64,000 nucleotides of DNA from Halobacillus litoralis (GCF_004101865.1 NZ_CP026118.1:558001-622000); one strand, 5' to 3'. Shown: positions 35,497 to 43,915, counted from the stretch's first letter. A program made the numbers and translations. The notes: generated by a model not told the origin, from the letters alone.

Positions 35497-35517
35497 ATAA
35501 TCACCCTCTCCATAAAG

Positions 35518-35550
35518 AAAAAGAGATACCGGACACCGGCATCTCTTAAA
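35518..35550 (-). terminator. Terminator of rsgA
   Basis: AAGAGATACCGG / CCGGCATCTCTT, an approximately 11-bp stem followed on the minus strand by five T, between rsgA and the DHODH-like gene. Confidence 0.85.
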
Positions 35551-35552
35551 GT

Positions 35553-36575
35553 TTATTTAATCGCGTTAGGACCATGAAGCATCCGGTTCGTCCGGTGTGT
35601 CCCGTAGCGATCTTTCAGTTCAAGCCGCTTCAGCTCACGCTTTAATTTGTTGTAGCTTTTCAGACGATCAGCTTCCAGCTCTCCTTCATCAATGGCATGG
35701 AGCACTGCACAGCCGGGCTCCTGTTCATGTCGGCAGTCTCTGAATTTACAAGCAGCGCTCAATGATTCAATGTCGGAAAACGTTTGATCAATCCCTTGCT
35801 CATCACCCCACAGCTGAAGTTCACGCATACCCGGAGTGTCTACGATGTAAGTGCCGTTTGGAAGTTGAAACAGCTCCCGGTGGGTCGTTGTATGACGTCC
35901 CCGATCGTCTTCTTCTCTGACTGCTTGCGTCGATTGGATCTCTTCACCCAGCAAACCGTTGATCAGCGTGGATTTTCCGACACCTGACGAGCCGACTAGT
36001 GAAATGGTTTCTCCAGACCGTAATTCCTGGCGCAACTCATTCATGCCATCTTTCGTTAAATTATCGATGGCATAGACAGGCACACCTGGGGCAACCCCTT
36101 CAACTTCAGCGAGTTGTTCCGCAGGATTTTCGCACAAGTCCTTTTTCGTACAGACGACTACAGGTCGTGCTCCACTTTCATAGATTTGCTGCACGTAGCG
36201 TTCTATTCTACGTAAATTGAATTCCTGCGTCAAAGCCGTCACGATGAAAACGGCTTCGACATTCGCAGCAATCACTTGCTCACTATGGCTCCCGCCTGCC
36301 TTCTTCCGAGATAAAATTGTCTTACGATCAAGGACTCGTTGGATTTTGGCTCGTTCTCCATTTTCATAAGGATCGAATACGACCCAATCCCCTACAGCCG
36401 GGTAATCACGATCCTGTTCCACTGTATAGTGAAAACGACCAGAGACCTCCCCATTCATTTCCTTATCATCTGTTACAACGGTGTACAGTCCATGGGTGAG
36501 GCGGGAAATACGTCCGACCTGTTCACCGCTTGCTACCTGTTCTTCAAAAAATACATCAAAATCAGTCCGTTTCAT
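35553..36575 (-). CDS. rsgA: Ribosome small-subunit-dependent GTPase A
   Basis: 340 residues of a circularly permuted GTPase acting in 30S maturation. An OB-fold comes first (about residues 15-85), then the GTPase motifs in permuted order: TKKD (G4, about 142), GSSGVGKSTLING (G1, about 194), TTTHRELF and DTPGMREL (G3, about 246), and the zinc knuckle C-x4-C-x-H-x5-C (about 271-284). ATG 36575 follows GGAGGAATGAA. The gene carries a leader with a 21-codon ORF and two mutually exclusive hairpins (36581-36671). It is separate from the prpC-prkC context of the main Bacillus copy. Confidence 0.93.
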   Translation of the reverse strand: MKRTDFDVFFEEQVASGEQVGRISRLTHGLYTVVTDDKEMNGEVSGRFHYTVEQDRDYPAVGDWVVFDPYENGERAKIQRVLDRKTILSRKKAGGSHSEQVIAANVEAVFIVTALTQEFNLRRIERYVQQIYESGARPVVVCTKKDLCENPAEQLAEVEGVAPGVPVYAIDNLTKDGMNELRQELRSGETISLVGSSGVGKSTLINGLLGEEIQSTQAVREEDDRGRHTTTHRELFQLPNGTYIVDTPGMRELQLWGDEQGIDQTFSDIESLSAACKFRDCRHEQEPGCAVLHAIDEGELEADRLKSYNKLKRELKRLELKDRYGTHRTNRMLHGPNAIK

Positions 36576-36580
36576 TTCAT

Positions 36581-36622
36581 TCCTCCTGAGATTTCGGAGG
36601 ACGTTACGAGTGATGTCCTCCG
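36581..36622 (-). promoter_or_regulatory. rsgA leader: competing hairpins around the ribosome site
   Basis: On the minus strand CGGAGGAC (36622-36615) pairs perfectly with GTCCTCCG (36602-36595). The same second arm can instead pair, as TCCTCC, with GGAGGA (36586-36581), the ribosome binding site of rsgA, forming a 6-bp stem with a 9-base loop. The two structures exclude each other. The first arm lies within the final codons of a leader ORF. Confidence 0.6.
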
Positions 36623-36669
36623 TGATTGGTTATTTGTTGGATGGGAAATTGCTTGTTTAAATTCGTCAT
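36604..36669 (-). CDS. Possible leader peptide of rsgA
   Basis: A 21-codon ORF starting at ATG 36669, nine bases after AGGAG, encoding MTNLNKQFPIQQITNHGGHH followed by Ser. Its GGA-GGA codons form the 5' arm of the anti-sequestering hairpin and its stop codon lies in the loop just before the 3' arm, so ribosome position on it would decide which hairpin forms. No match to a known leader peptide. Confidence 0.45.
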   Translation of the reverse strand: MTNLNKQFPIQQITNHGGHHS

Positions 36670-36891
36670 AAAACATCGCTCCTAACTTTTAGTTACATAT
36701 AGTATATCAAAGAAACCTGATTATGTTTCATTTTTTCCGTAATTATCCACCTGCGAATATTTTTCCGCTATGAATCCCTTTGATTCGATGGATCTGCCAC
36801 TCAGAACCATTTCGTTTTACAATCAAATAGATCGGGAATCTCTTAATTGGGCTAACGACAAGAAACCGCCAAAACTAGACTGTTTTCACTG
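36670..36891. other. Divergent intergenic region
   Basis: Holds the rsgA promoter (TATACT box at about 36700 on the minus strand; no clear -35) and, on the other side, the approach to the plus-strand promoter of the gene at 36963. No gene seen. Confidence 0.4.
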
Positions 36892-36921
36892 TTGAAACCC
36901 CACTTCACTGCATGGTAGTAT
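36892..36921 (+). promoter_or_regulatory. Promoter of the small membrane gene at 36963
   Basis: TTGAAA (36892-36897) and TAGTAT (36916-36921), preceded by TGG, with an 18-base spacer. Confidence 0.45.
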
Positions 36922-36962
36922 TTATAAAATAGAAAATATTCAGATAAAAAGGAGGTTAACTC

Positions 36963-37214
36963 TTGGAGTTTATTGAACTTAATTCTTGGATAGCGCCAAG
37001 TCTACTGTTTTTGACTCTTGCTGCAATGGCCGGGTCCTATTTCTGCTTCAAAGCAGAGAAGTATTTTATGCTGATGGGATTCGGGATGGTTCAAACCCTC
37101 ATAAGTACGCTGTTTGCTGGCAGTATCGGACCGGTTCTCTTCGGGATAGGGTTGATCCAGTTTTATGTAGGGATCGTCAATATAAAAAAGGTGAAAGCTA
37201 TGAGTCATGAGTAA
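36963..37214 (+). CDS. Small membrane protein
   Basis: 83 residues with three hydrophobic segments (about 12-30, 35-54 and 57-74) and a C-terminal IKKVKAMSHE tail. The start is TTG 36963, seven bases after AAGGAGG; no ATG is near. The family is not recognised. Its stop codon and that of the converging gene (37223) both lie inside one hairpin. Confidence 0.6.
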   Translation: MEFIELNSWIAPSLLFLTLAAMAGSYFCFKAEKYFMLMGFGMVQTLISTLFAGSIGPVLFGIGLIQFYVGIVNIKKVKAMSHE

Positions 37215-37244
37215 TCATGAGCTTATAGAGCTTTCACCTTTTTT
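37184..37244. terminator. Bidirectional terminator overlapping two stop codons
   Basis: AAAAAAGGTGAAAGCT and AGCTTTCACCTTTTTTT form a 16-bp stem. The loop of about 29 bases contains the stop codons of both converging genes, so each coding sequence runs into the terminator arms. Confidence 0.8.
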
Positions 37245-37570
37245 TCTATATATGAACACAGGTGTCCTATGGTTGAGAGATGTTCAAACTCTTTCCTGTG
37301 AGTAAAATCATCCTCTTCCGCTATGAGATCCCAGTGCTTCCGAAGTGCCTCCATCGTTTCCATGAACTTCCCTCGATCGCCTTTATACAATCTTCTCAAA
37401 TCCGTATCCGTAGTCAGATGTTCCGAAGGATTTTCATAATCTTCATCAATATACATATGAACATAGAAGACCACACTGCGATACACAGCGACAACCAACC
37501 GATCATCATGGAGCTTCTTTTCACTGCTTCTCTTCATTTGATATTCGTTGAAGTTGAACACTTGCGCCAC
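37223..37570 (-). CDS. Conserved-looking small cytoplasmic protein, unknown
   Basis: 115 residues from GTG 37570, which follows GAGGTGG; TTG 37591 is a longer option without a site. Soluble, mixed charge, with an MYIDEDYENPSEHL acidic stretch and a C-terminal helix. It converges on the gene at 36963 with 8 bases between stop codons, which speaks for it being a genuine gene. I do not recognise a family. Confidence 0.6.
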   Translation of the reverse strand: MAQVFNFNEYQMKRSSEKKLHDDRLVVAVYRSVVFYVHMYIDEDYENPSEHLTTDTDLRRLYKGDRGKFMETMEALRKHWDLIAEEDDFTHRKEFEHLSTIGHLCSYIEKKVKAL

Positions 37571-37715
37571 TTTTACCACCTCACACTCCAATACTTTATT
37601 ATATATTCTTCATTCATTTACAAAATCCTTCATGGTTCAATGTTTTTCTGAAAACTAAACCATTCTATTGTTGTGGTATCCTGTAGAAAAGAATAATTTC
37701 TAAGTGAGGGGAATC

Positions 37716-38399
37716 ATGATGTACAAAACATGTCTCATCATAGTATCATTTTGCTTAATCCTCATCGGCTGCAATCATAATGCTGATGGAGAGGATGAAG
37801 ATCCAGCGAAGGTCCACGCTGTAGAAGAAGGTGAAATAAAGGTTGAAAAAGAACCGGCGACGGAGAAGGATGAACAAAAGTTACAACTGACGGTCCAGGG
37901 CAATTCTTATCCATTCCAATTCAACGATTTTCCTATTCTGTCTCAATATGTGCAAAATTTCGACCGGCCTGAAGAAACGCTGCAAAACCTTCCCTTCGTC
38001 CAAATAAAAGAAGACCAATTCTTCGTCGAGTTCGCCTGTCATGAAGAAAGGTGTTCCCATTTACTGCTCGACTTCGGTGAAAAGAATTCCTTTCTTCTGA
38101 GTGACTTGAGTGCATGGAGGACTACAAAAATCTCTCCCGACAACCAATTTGCAGCTTTTCTTTTTGAACGTGCCACTGCTGGGGGGGCAAAACATCAACT
38201 GACTGTTGTAGACTTGTCTACATTAGAGCCTGTCGAATTGGAAGCTGCCGACAATCAACTTTTATTGAAACCGAATCATTACCAATACACGATTCATGAT
38301 GTTACTTTTATGGATGAAGAACAGTTGAAAATCATAAGTACTCCCATGGATGCTGGTGAAGACCCGGCCTACGTAACCTCCATGTGGAATTATCAGTAG
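37716..38399 (+). CDS. Putative lipoprotein
   Basis: About 227 residues. An N-terminal signal (YKTCLIIVSFCLILIGC) ends in the lipobox L-I-G-C, followed by an acidic linker and a mature domain rich in aromatic and acidic residues (FACHEERCSHLLLDFGEK, with two Cys). It should be tethered to the outside of the membrane. No family recognised. ATG 37716 lies after GTGAGGGG. The stop codon is 9 bases before the start of nfrA, forming an operon with nfrA and the sirtuin gene. Confidence 0.7.
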   Translation: MMYKTCLIIVSFCLILIGCNHNADGEDEDPAKVHAVEEGEIKVEKEPATEKDEQKLQLTVQGNSYPFQFNDFPILSQYVQNFDRPEETLQNLPFVQIKEDQFFVEFACHEERCSHLLLDFGEKNSFLLSDLSAWRTTKISPDNQFAAFLFERATAGGAKHQLTVVDLSTLEPVELEAADNQLLLKPNHYQYTIHDVTFMDEEQLKIISTPMDAGEDPAYVTSMWNYQ

Positions 38400-38410
38400 G
38401 AGGATCAATG

Positions 38411-39148
38411 ATGAACGAAACGATTGAAACCATACATAAACACCGCTCCATTCGCAAATTCAAAGATACAGCGATAACAGAGGAACAATTAGACGCTATC
38501 CTTTCCTCTGCTCAACAAGCTTCCACTTCCAGTTATATGATGGCATACAGCATCATCGGCGTGACCGATGAAAAGAAGAAAGCCCAACTTGCTGAAATCA
38601 CCGGCCAAAACTATGTGAAAGACAATGGCCATCTGCTGGTCTTTTGTGCTGACTTACACCGCCATACCTTGAATGCCACACCTGAACAATATGAACAAAT
38701 GACACCGAACCTGGAAAATAGCGAGCATTTTCTAGTCTCTGCGATCGATGCTGCCCTTGCTGCTCAAAATGCAGCGATTGCAGCGGAATCCATGGGACTC
38801 GGAATGTGCTATATAGGAAGTGTCCGTAATCAATTGGACCGTGTGGATGAAATCCTCTCCTTACCGAAGCATGTGATTCCGCTCTTCGGCATGGTACTCG
38901 GCGTTCCTGACGCCCAGCCCGACCAGAAACCGCGTTTACCGAAGCAAGCCATTTATTTTGAAAATGAATACCGTGATCATAAAGAAACCTTGAACGAATT
39001 TGATGAATCGATTGCCGCTTATTATCAATCCCGTAAGACGAACACACGCCATGACTCGTGGACAGACCAGATGCTCAGACGTTTCACTAATCCGATGCGG
39101 ATGGACGTCACAGGTATCATCAAAAACAAAGGATTCAACAAACAATAA
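38411..39148 (+). CDS. nfrA: FMN-dependent NADPH oxidoreductase / nitroreductase NfrA
   Basis: 245 residues starting MNETIETIHKHRSIRKF, the typical NfsA/NfrA N-terminus with the FMN-binding HRSIRKF motif. Further matches to B. subtilis NfrA are ASTSSYMMAYSIIGV, AALAAQNAAIAAESMGLGMCYIG and RLPKQAIYFEN. The enzyme reduces nitro compounds, quinones or disulfide stress products with NADPH. ATG 38411 lies seven bases after AGGAGG. The final A of TAA is the first base of the sirtuin ATG, so translation is coupled. nfrA in Bacillus responds to stress; no such promoter was identified here. Confidence 0.9.
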   Translation: MNETIETIHKHRSIRKFKDTAITEEQLDAILSSAQQASTSSYMMAYSIIGVTDEKKKAQLAEITGQNYVKDNGHLLVFCADLHRHTLNATPEQYEQMTPNLENSEHFLVSAIDAALAAQNAAIAAESMGLGMCYIGSVRNQLDRVDEILSLPKHVIPLFGMVLGVPDAQPDQKPRLPKQAIYFENEYRDHKETLNEFDESIAAYYQSRKTNTRHDSWTDQMLRRFTNPMRMDVTGIIKNKGFNKQ

Positions 39149-39888
39149 TGGAATATAATTCTATCCACGAAACAATAGCTCTCCATCTGAAAAGTGCAGA
39201 AAATATTGCAGTCCTGACAGGAGCAGGAGTCTCGACTGCGAGCGGCATTCCTGATTTTCGCTCAAGTGAAGGGTTGTGGGCGGAAGATCAATCGAGAGAA
39301 TTTTACATGTCGACTGATTATTTTTTTCACGATCCAGAAGACTTCTGGAAAAAATATAAAGCCATTTTCCGAATGAAACTTTTGAAAAATTACCGACCGA
39401 ATGTTGTACACGAGTTCATACAAAAGCTGGAAAATCACGAACGCGGCGTTTCTGTCATCACTCAAAACGTCGATGGGCTCCATACATTGGCTGGAAGCTC
39501 AAACGTACTTGAATACCATGGTACCCTCAATCGCTCCAGTTGTCCGCATTGTGGCCGCTCCTTCTCACTTGAAGAAGTAATGAAAGTCCAAGTACCTAAA
39601 TGCGACAACTGCGGGCATGTATTGAAACCAGATGTGCTGTTGTTCGGTGACATGATCACAGCGCACGACGAAGCAGAAGCGATGATCAATAAAGCAGACC
39701 TTTTACTCGTTATGGGCACATCCCTTCTTGTGACTCCATTCAATTTACTGCCATACTACGCATTGGATCAGCAACAGACAACATCTGTCATCATCAACAA
39801 CGAACCAACAGATAAAGATCATTTATTCGACTATGTCATCCATGAAGATTTGACCCAAACCATTGAACGAATCGAGCAAAAGATGTAA
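39148..39888 (+). CDS. srtN: NAD-dependent protein deacylase (sirtuin)
   Basis: 246 residues with the sirtuin motifs: LTGAGVSTASGIPDFRS (about residues 23-39), TQNVDGLH (about 106), the catalytic His in YHGT (about 124), a four-Cys zinc ribbon CPHC...CDNC (about 132-155) and GTSLLVTPF. It removes acetyl or related groups from lysines at the expense of NAD+. Coupled to nfrA by the overlapping TAATG. An interspersed repeat begins within the last codon and the stop (see 39886). Confidence 0.9.
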   Translation: MEYNSIHETIALHLKSAENIAVLTGAGVSTASGIPDFRSSEGLWAEDQSREFYMSTDYFFHDPEDFWKKYKAIFRMKLLKNYRPNVVHEFIQKLENHERGVSVITQNVDGLHTLAGSSNVLEYHGTLNRSSCPHCGRSFSLEEVMKVQVPKCDNCGHVLKPDVLLFGDMITAHDEAEAMINKADLLLVMGTSLLVTPFNLLPYYALDQQQTTSVIINNEPTDKDHLFDYVIHEDLTQTIERIEQKM

Positions 39889-40005
39889 CAAAAGCGCAAG
39901 CGCCTTGGTCAGCCTCGACAAGCTTAAGACGATCCTCGCCGTGACGTCCTTTGTCACAGAGAGGATTGACTTAAGACCTCGAGAGGCTAGGCGCTGGAGC
40001 TGGAT
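39886..40005 (+). repeat. Interspersed 3'-end repeat, copy at the sirtuin gene
   Basis: Starts GTAACAAAAGCGCAAGCGCC at the sirtuin stop codon and ends GGCTAGGCGCTGGAGCTG. Matches the element after opuD. Arms GCGCCTTGGTCAGCCTCGA and GACCTCGAGAGGCTAGGCGC pair in an imperfect hairpin. Confidence 0.7.
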
Positions 40006-40082
40006 GTAACAAAAGCGTAAGCGCCTTGATCAGCCTCGACAAGCTTAAGACGATCCTCGCCGTGACGGCCTTTGTCACAGAA
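40006..40082 (+). repeat. Truncated tandem second copy of the 3'-end repeat
   Basis: GATGTAACAAAAGCGTAAGCGCC... repeats the first 78 bases of the preceding copy with a few substitutions, including the ATGTAAC shared with the sirtuin gene end, then breaks off at CACAGA. It is therefore a local duplication that included the end of the coding sequence. Confidence 0.7.
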
Positions 40083-40089
40083 TCAACAA

Positions 40090-40131
40090 AAAGAAGCGCT
40101 CAGAGCTTTTCACAGCTCTGGGCGCTTCTTT
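40090..40131. terminator. Rho-independent terminator
   Basis: AAGAAGCGCTCAGAGCT / AGCTCTGGGCGCTTCTT, about 17 bp with one mismatch and a 6-base loop; closes the nfrA-sirtuin operon and the converging gene at 40195. Confidence 0.9.
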
Positions 40132-40194
40132 AGGTTCACATATGCGAACAAGATAGGAACCCGCCTGAAAACCCTGGATTCCTCTCCCGATGAC

Positions 40195-40458
40195 TTAAGT
40201 TTGTTCTTCGACTGGCTCGTCAAACAAGTCGGTGAATTTCGCTACATTTTCATAACTGAATTCAAATGCCATTCTTACCTCACCGAAACCCGGCTGATAA
40301 AAATAACCTTGAACTTCATAACTGCTTTGATTCTCTCTGACCTTCGTAAGATGAAAATACCTTTGAAGATATTGTGCCATCTCTTCCAGTTTTTTGTTCC
40401 GCACTTTAATCCATTGTTCTTTTAGTTCTTCTGTGGGAAAGTCAGATTCTTTTAACAT
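40195..40458 (-). CDS. Small soluble protein of unknown function
   Basis: 87 residues: two charged helices (EELKEQWIKVRNKKLEEMAQYL) followed by beta-rich YEVQGYFYQPGFGEVRMAFEFSYE and an acidic end. ATG 40458 has GAGGAG in front. Composition and ribosome site support a real gene. The family is not recognised. Confidence 0.6.
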   Translation of the reverse strand: MLKESDFPTEELKEQWIKVRNKKLEEMAQYLQRYFHLTKVRENQSSYEVQGYFYQPGFGEVRMAFEFSYENVAKFTDLFDEPVEEQT

Positions 40459-40739
40459 TCGCTCACTCCTCTAGGGAAATACAAATCTCTAAAACTGTGT
40501 TTATAGACATTATCATATAAGAGGTTCGACTTATTTTCAACTGCTAACCGAGATAAAAGTAGGAGTTTTGGTCACCGTATGTATGGATTCAGAAAAGGTT
40601 CAACCGGAAGAAAGCGCCTCTCATGCGGTTTTTATAGGGTACAGCTTAAAAATCAGAAAACAGATGACGCACACGACTCTTATTAGAACCGTATGCGCTT
40701 TGCCCGATGCCTATTCGCTTTTTCATAAGTGCTCTTAAT

Positions 40740-41285
40740 CTATTTCCAGATTGCCTTATATTTTTTTGCGTATTTCGTATCCTCTACATTTTCAATTAAA
40801 TCCAGGGCTGTCTGCTTAATGTCCTCTTCTTCCAAATGGTCATAAAGCTGTCTCATATTCTGGAGGATATCTGATCGGATGAGGGTATAATTTTTTTCTT
40901 CTGTGCAATTTTGAAAACGGTGCTCCATGTATTCCATAACCATATCCCGCTGCTCTCTGCCAGCCAGTCCTACCTTCCAGATCGACTGTAAACTATGTCT
41001 GGCTGTAACGAACTTTTCGTCTTTCGTTACCTCCCATAGCTTAGGGAAATCATTCAGCATCCTTGCTTCCGGATCACTTTTCGCTAAATTCGCCAGATAC
41101 TGGGCTGCTCTTGACCGTTGATGGTTATCCTTATGAGTCAGATCCTCCAGTAATTGATCCCACACTTCATAAGCCCAATCAACTTCGTGTTCTGTCTCAT
41201 TTAAAATGTTATGGTACGCTTCATAACGTTCCTGTTTATCTTTTGATTTGGATTTCTCGAATTCTTTCTCCATCTCACTATTCAT
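40740..41285 (-). CDS. HEAT-repeat-like protein
   Basis: 181 residues, all helical: an acidic and Lys-rich N-terminus, then WDQLLEDLTHKDNHQRSRAAQYLANLAKSD (residues approximately 47-76, HEAT-like), ARHSLQSIWKVGLAG and a helical end. This arrangement of HEAT-like repeats suggests binding of other proteins or nucleic acid. No catalytic motif. ATG 41285 lies seven bases after GGAGG; ATG 41291 abuts the site. The 280 bases downstream (40459-40739) contain no gene. Confidence 0.65.
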   Translation of the reverse strand: MNSEMEKEFEKSKSKDKQERYEAYHNILNETEHEVDWAYEVWDQLLEDLTHKDNHQRSRAAQYLANLAKSDPEARMLNDFPKLWEVTKDEKFVTARHSLQSIWKVGLAGREQRDMVMEYMEHRFQNCTEEKNYTLIRSDILQNMRQLYDHLEEEDIKQTALDLIENVEDTKYAKKYKAIWK

Positions 41286-41372
41286 TCTCATTCCTCCCAG
41301 CACTCTATGATTCCCCATTCATTGATCTACGAGCAGTTTACTGAATGAGGGATTTTCGTATCGTTCCTATGA

Positions 41373-41870
41373 TTATCCTTTGTAGCTGATTTTTCCTGTT
41401 TCCACCAGTTCCTTCAGCCCCATGAACATTAAATTCCATCCATGTTCAGTGCCATCATGGTACTCTCCAAGAGCTTTCTCAACATCAGTTTTTGTCCAGT
41501 CATCTTCATGAGCTACATGAATCAGTTGAGTGAATGTCATGTCACAGCCCTGCTGTATTTCTTTTAATTCCACTGTTATTATATCCTCTAATTCGCTGAA
41601 CTGGGGCATTTTAAACGTAAATACAAGCTTTTTTGGAGGATCCACTTCAAGATACTTTCCAATCGCACGATAGTCCACGCCATCCCTATGGTCGATCACT
41701 TCCCATGTCCCTCCCTCTTGTGGATCATTTTGTGTCAGCTTATTTGTTCCTTCCAACGTGAAAAGCCATTTTCTCATCATGTCAGGATTCAACCATGCAT
41801 CAAAAACCCTTTCCGGTGCTACACCGAACTCTCTTTTCATCTTTAAAGTTGTAGTAGATAAATTTTCCAT
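41373..41870 (-). CDS. SRPBCC/AHSA1-domain protein
   Basis: 165 residues with the START-like fold: MKREFGVAPERVFDAWLNPDMMRKW near the N-terminus, YRAIGKYLEVDPPKKLVFTF in the middle and HGWNLMFMGLKELVE at the end, the hallmarks of the Aha1-C/AHSA1 group. These bind hydrophobic ligands. The gene follows an ArsR-type regulator, a frequent pairing in Bacillales. The 70 bases between them contain a second start-like region without a gene. Confidence 0.85.
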   Translation of the reverse strand: MENLSTTTLKMKREFGVAPERVFDAWLNPDMMRKWLFTLEGTNKLTQNDPQEGGTWEVIDHRDGVDYRAIGKYLEVDPPKKLVFTFKMPQFSELEDIITVELKEIQQGCDMTFTQLIHVAHEDDWTKTDVEKALGEYHDGTEHGWNLMFMGLKELVETGKISYKG

Positions 41871-41940
41871 AAAAATCCCTTTCCCTTATTTAATGTTCGT
41901 CCTTTTTCGCTTTCCATAACTCTTCTTCAAGAATATCGAA

Positions 41941-42231
41941 TCACTTACTCCAGAACTGCTCGTACACTTGGAGCCATTGAGAAGCTAAGGATAAAGTTTC
42001 AGCATTGAGCCGGCAGATGTGGTTCCTCCCTTCTATCTTCCGGTGAATCAAATTCGCTTTTTCCAATACTTTAATATGTTTTGAGGCAGCGGCTAAGGAC
42101 ATGTCAAAAGGGGCAGCCATTTCTGAAACCGAACGTTCCTTCTCAGAAACGAGACTGACCATCTCTCTTCTGGTACTGTCCGCAAGAGCATGAAAGATTG
42201 CATCTAAATTTTCGTTATTATGTTCAACCAT
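41941..42231 (-). CDS. ArsR-family transcriptional regulator
   Basis: 96 residues with a winged helix: ALADSTRREMVSLV, SVSEMAAPFDMSLAAASKHIKVLEKANLI (recognition helix) and RKIEGRNHICRL. No metal-binding Cys motif, so it belongs to the metal-independent ArsR branch often paired with SRPBCC proteins. The ATG at 42231 has AAAGGA but 13 bases away; a start further upstream (to 42300) is possible. Probably regulates itself and the SRPBCC gene. Confidence 0.85.
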   Translation of the reverse strand: MVEHNNENLDAIFHALADSTRREMVSLVSEKERSVSEMAAPFDMSLAAASKHIKVLEKANLIHRKIEGRNHICRLNAETLSLASQWLQVYEQFWSK

Positions 42232-42388
42232 GTGGTTAATTATATCCTTTCCTATCAAAATAGTAAACCGATCGGTTGAATTGGAAACGGGTTCTAACAA
42301 TTCATAAAAGAGATACCTTCGACAAGAAATGGCGTGGGCTTTCTCTATGGAAACGACTCCTAATGATAAGCTTGCTATTTCCTTCTAT

Positions 42389-42424
42389 AAAAAAACTCTC
42401 AGCCTGCACGATCCAGGCTGAGAG
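42389..42424 (-). terminator. Terminator of the Bcr-type MFS gene
   Basis: CTCTCAGCCTG / CAGGCTGAGAG, an 11-bp stem with a short loop and on the minus strand a run of seven T. Confidence 0.9.
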
Positions 42425-42432
42425 CAAATCAT

Positions 42433-43641
42433 TCATGATGTGAAACTTTCTGGTTTCTTCGTTAAGGTGAAAAACATCACGGCACCAATGGAAGCAGTGA
42501 TAAATAAAGTCGCCCCCATCGGGACAGCTGTCGACTCATCAAGGCCTACAAGTGGAGAAACGGTCGCTCCGAATAATAGTGGCAGCATCCCCAAGACCGC
42601 GCTTGCACTTCCTGCCCTGTGCGCCTGGTGTTCCATCGCCAGCGTGAAGGTACTCGTCAACACCATCCCCATTGCTGTCATATAAATGAAGATCGGAATG
42701 ACCAGAGATGCCAGTGGCCCTTCAATAATTGTCATGACTAAAAGGAAGAGGGTGGCACTGACAGCGATGATGATCGCAGCACGCAACAAGCTTCTTTCAT
42801 GGATGATTCCACCTAACCGGCCGATCAGAAAACTCCCTGTGATGATCGCTAGACCATTGATACCGAACAACACACTGAAAACTTGTGGCGATACCTCATA
42901 GATACCCTGGTACACAAACGGTGTTCCTGATACGTAGGCGAAGCTTCCTCCGTGCACAAAACCGATGGTCAGGGCATAACCAATGAACGATCGATCCTTA
43001 AACAAACGACCGATGGTGCGGAAAGACTCCTTGATTGAACTGGGAATCCGTTTCTCGACAGGCAGGGTTTCTTCAAGTTTTACCGTCACCGTCAAAACGA
43101 TCAACAGGCCAAGAAAAGCTAAGAAGTAAAAGATCGTTTCCCACGCAGCAAACGGCAGAAGCAGAATCGCTCCCCCTGTCATCGGCGCAATCATCGGAGC
43201 CGTTGCATTGATGACCATTAATAATGCGAAGAACTTCGTCAGTTCTCTCCCTGTAAATACGTCGCGCACAACGGCACGGGAAAGAACGACACCTGAAGAA
43301 GCAGTGAATCCTTGTAAGAAACGCGCAATGACTAATATGGTGATATTCGGAGCCAACGCACAAAGGAGCGAGGCAAAAGCAAATAAAGAAATAAAAACAA
43401 TCAACGGTTTTCTTCTTCCTTGTGCATCACTCATTGGCCCGACGACAAGTTGTCCGACTGCAAGTCCGATCAAACACGAAGTCAGACTTAACTGCACGAG
43501 CGATGCGTTTGTTTCCAGGTCTGATGCAATACCGGGAAAGCTCGGTAAATACATATCAATATTCAATGGCCCAAGAATTCCCAGCATTCCGAGAAGAAAA
43601 GCCAGGGCCAAGCGTTCTTTTCCTATTGGGTTATGCAGCAT
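42433..43641 (-). CDS. Bcr/CflA-type MFS drug-resistance transporter
   Basis: 402 residues, 12 helices. Helix 1 with LGILGPLNIDMYLPSFPGIA, and VVGPMSDAQGRRKPLI between helices 2 and 3 are the Bcr/CflA signature; FLQGFTASSGVVLSRAVVRD covers helix 4 (motif B). Exports drugs or small peptides and amino acids in exchange for protons. ATG 43641 lies about ten bases after GGAAGGTG; TTG 43650 is upstream. It stands alone with a strong terminator. Confidence 0.88.
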   Translation of the reverse strand: MLHNPIGKERLALAFLLGMLGILGPLNIDMYLPSFPGIASDLETNASLVQLSLTSCLIGLAVGQLVVGPMSDAQGRRKPLIVFISLFAFASLLCALAPNITILVIARFLQGFTASSGVVLSRAVVRDVFTGRELTKFFALLMVINATAPMIAPMTGGAILLLPFAAWETIFYFLAFLGLLIVLTVTVKLEETLPVEKRIPSSIKESFRTIGRLFKDRSFIGYALTIGFVHGGSFAYVSGTPFVYQGIYEVSPQVFSVLFGINGLAIITGSFLIGRLGGIIHERSLLRAAIIIAVSATLFLLVMTIIEGPLASLVIPIFIYMTAMGMVLTSTFTLAMEHQAHRAGSASAVLGMLPLLFGATVSPLVGLDESTAVPMGATLFITASIGAVMFFTLTKKPESFTS

Positions 43642-43915
43642 AATACTCAAACACCTTCCTGATTGACTCTACAATTTTCCGTTCCTTGTAAGGTATCCCC
43701 ACCTTCTCCCATCTTTTAAACTATGATTTTATCGCTTTTCATTCATAAAGTCTATGTTCTTCTCCTGATAGGGAATAAATATTCCTCGGCTTAAGACAAA
43801 CATTAAAAATAGTAGTTCAATTAAGGAGTACACACCCTCGTGTGGCTCCGTTAACTGAACTACTGATTTCTACGTGTTTTTCATTCAAATTTGCGAAAAA
43901 TCCCCTACATCTTCG

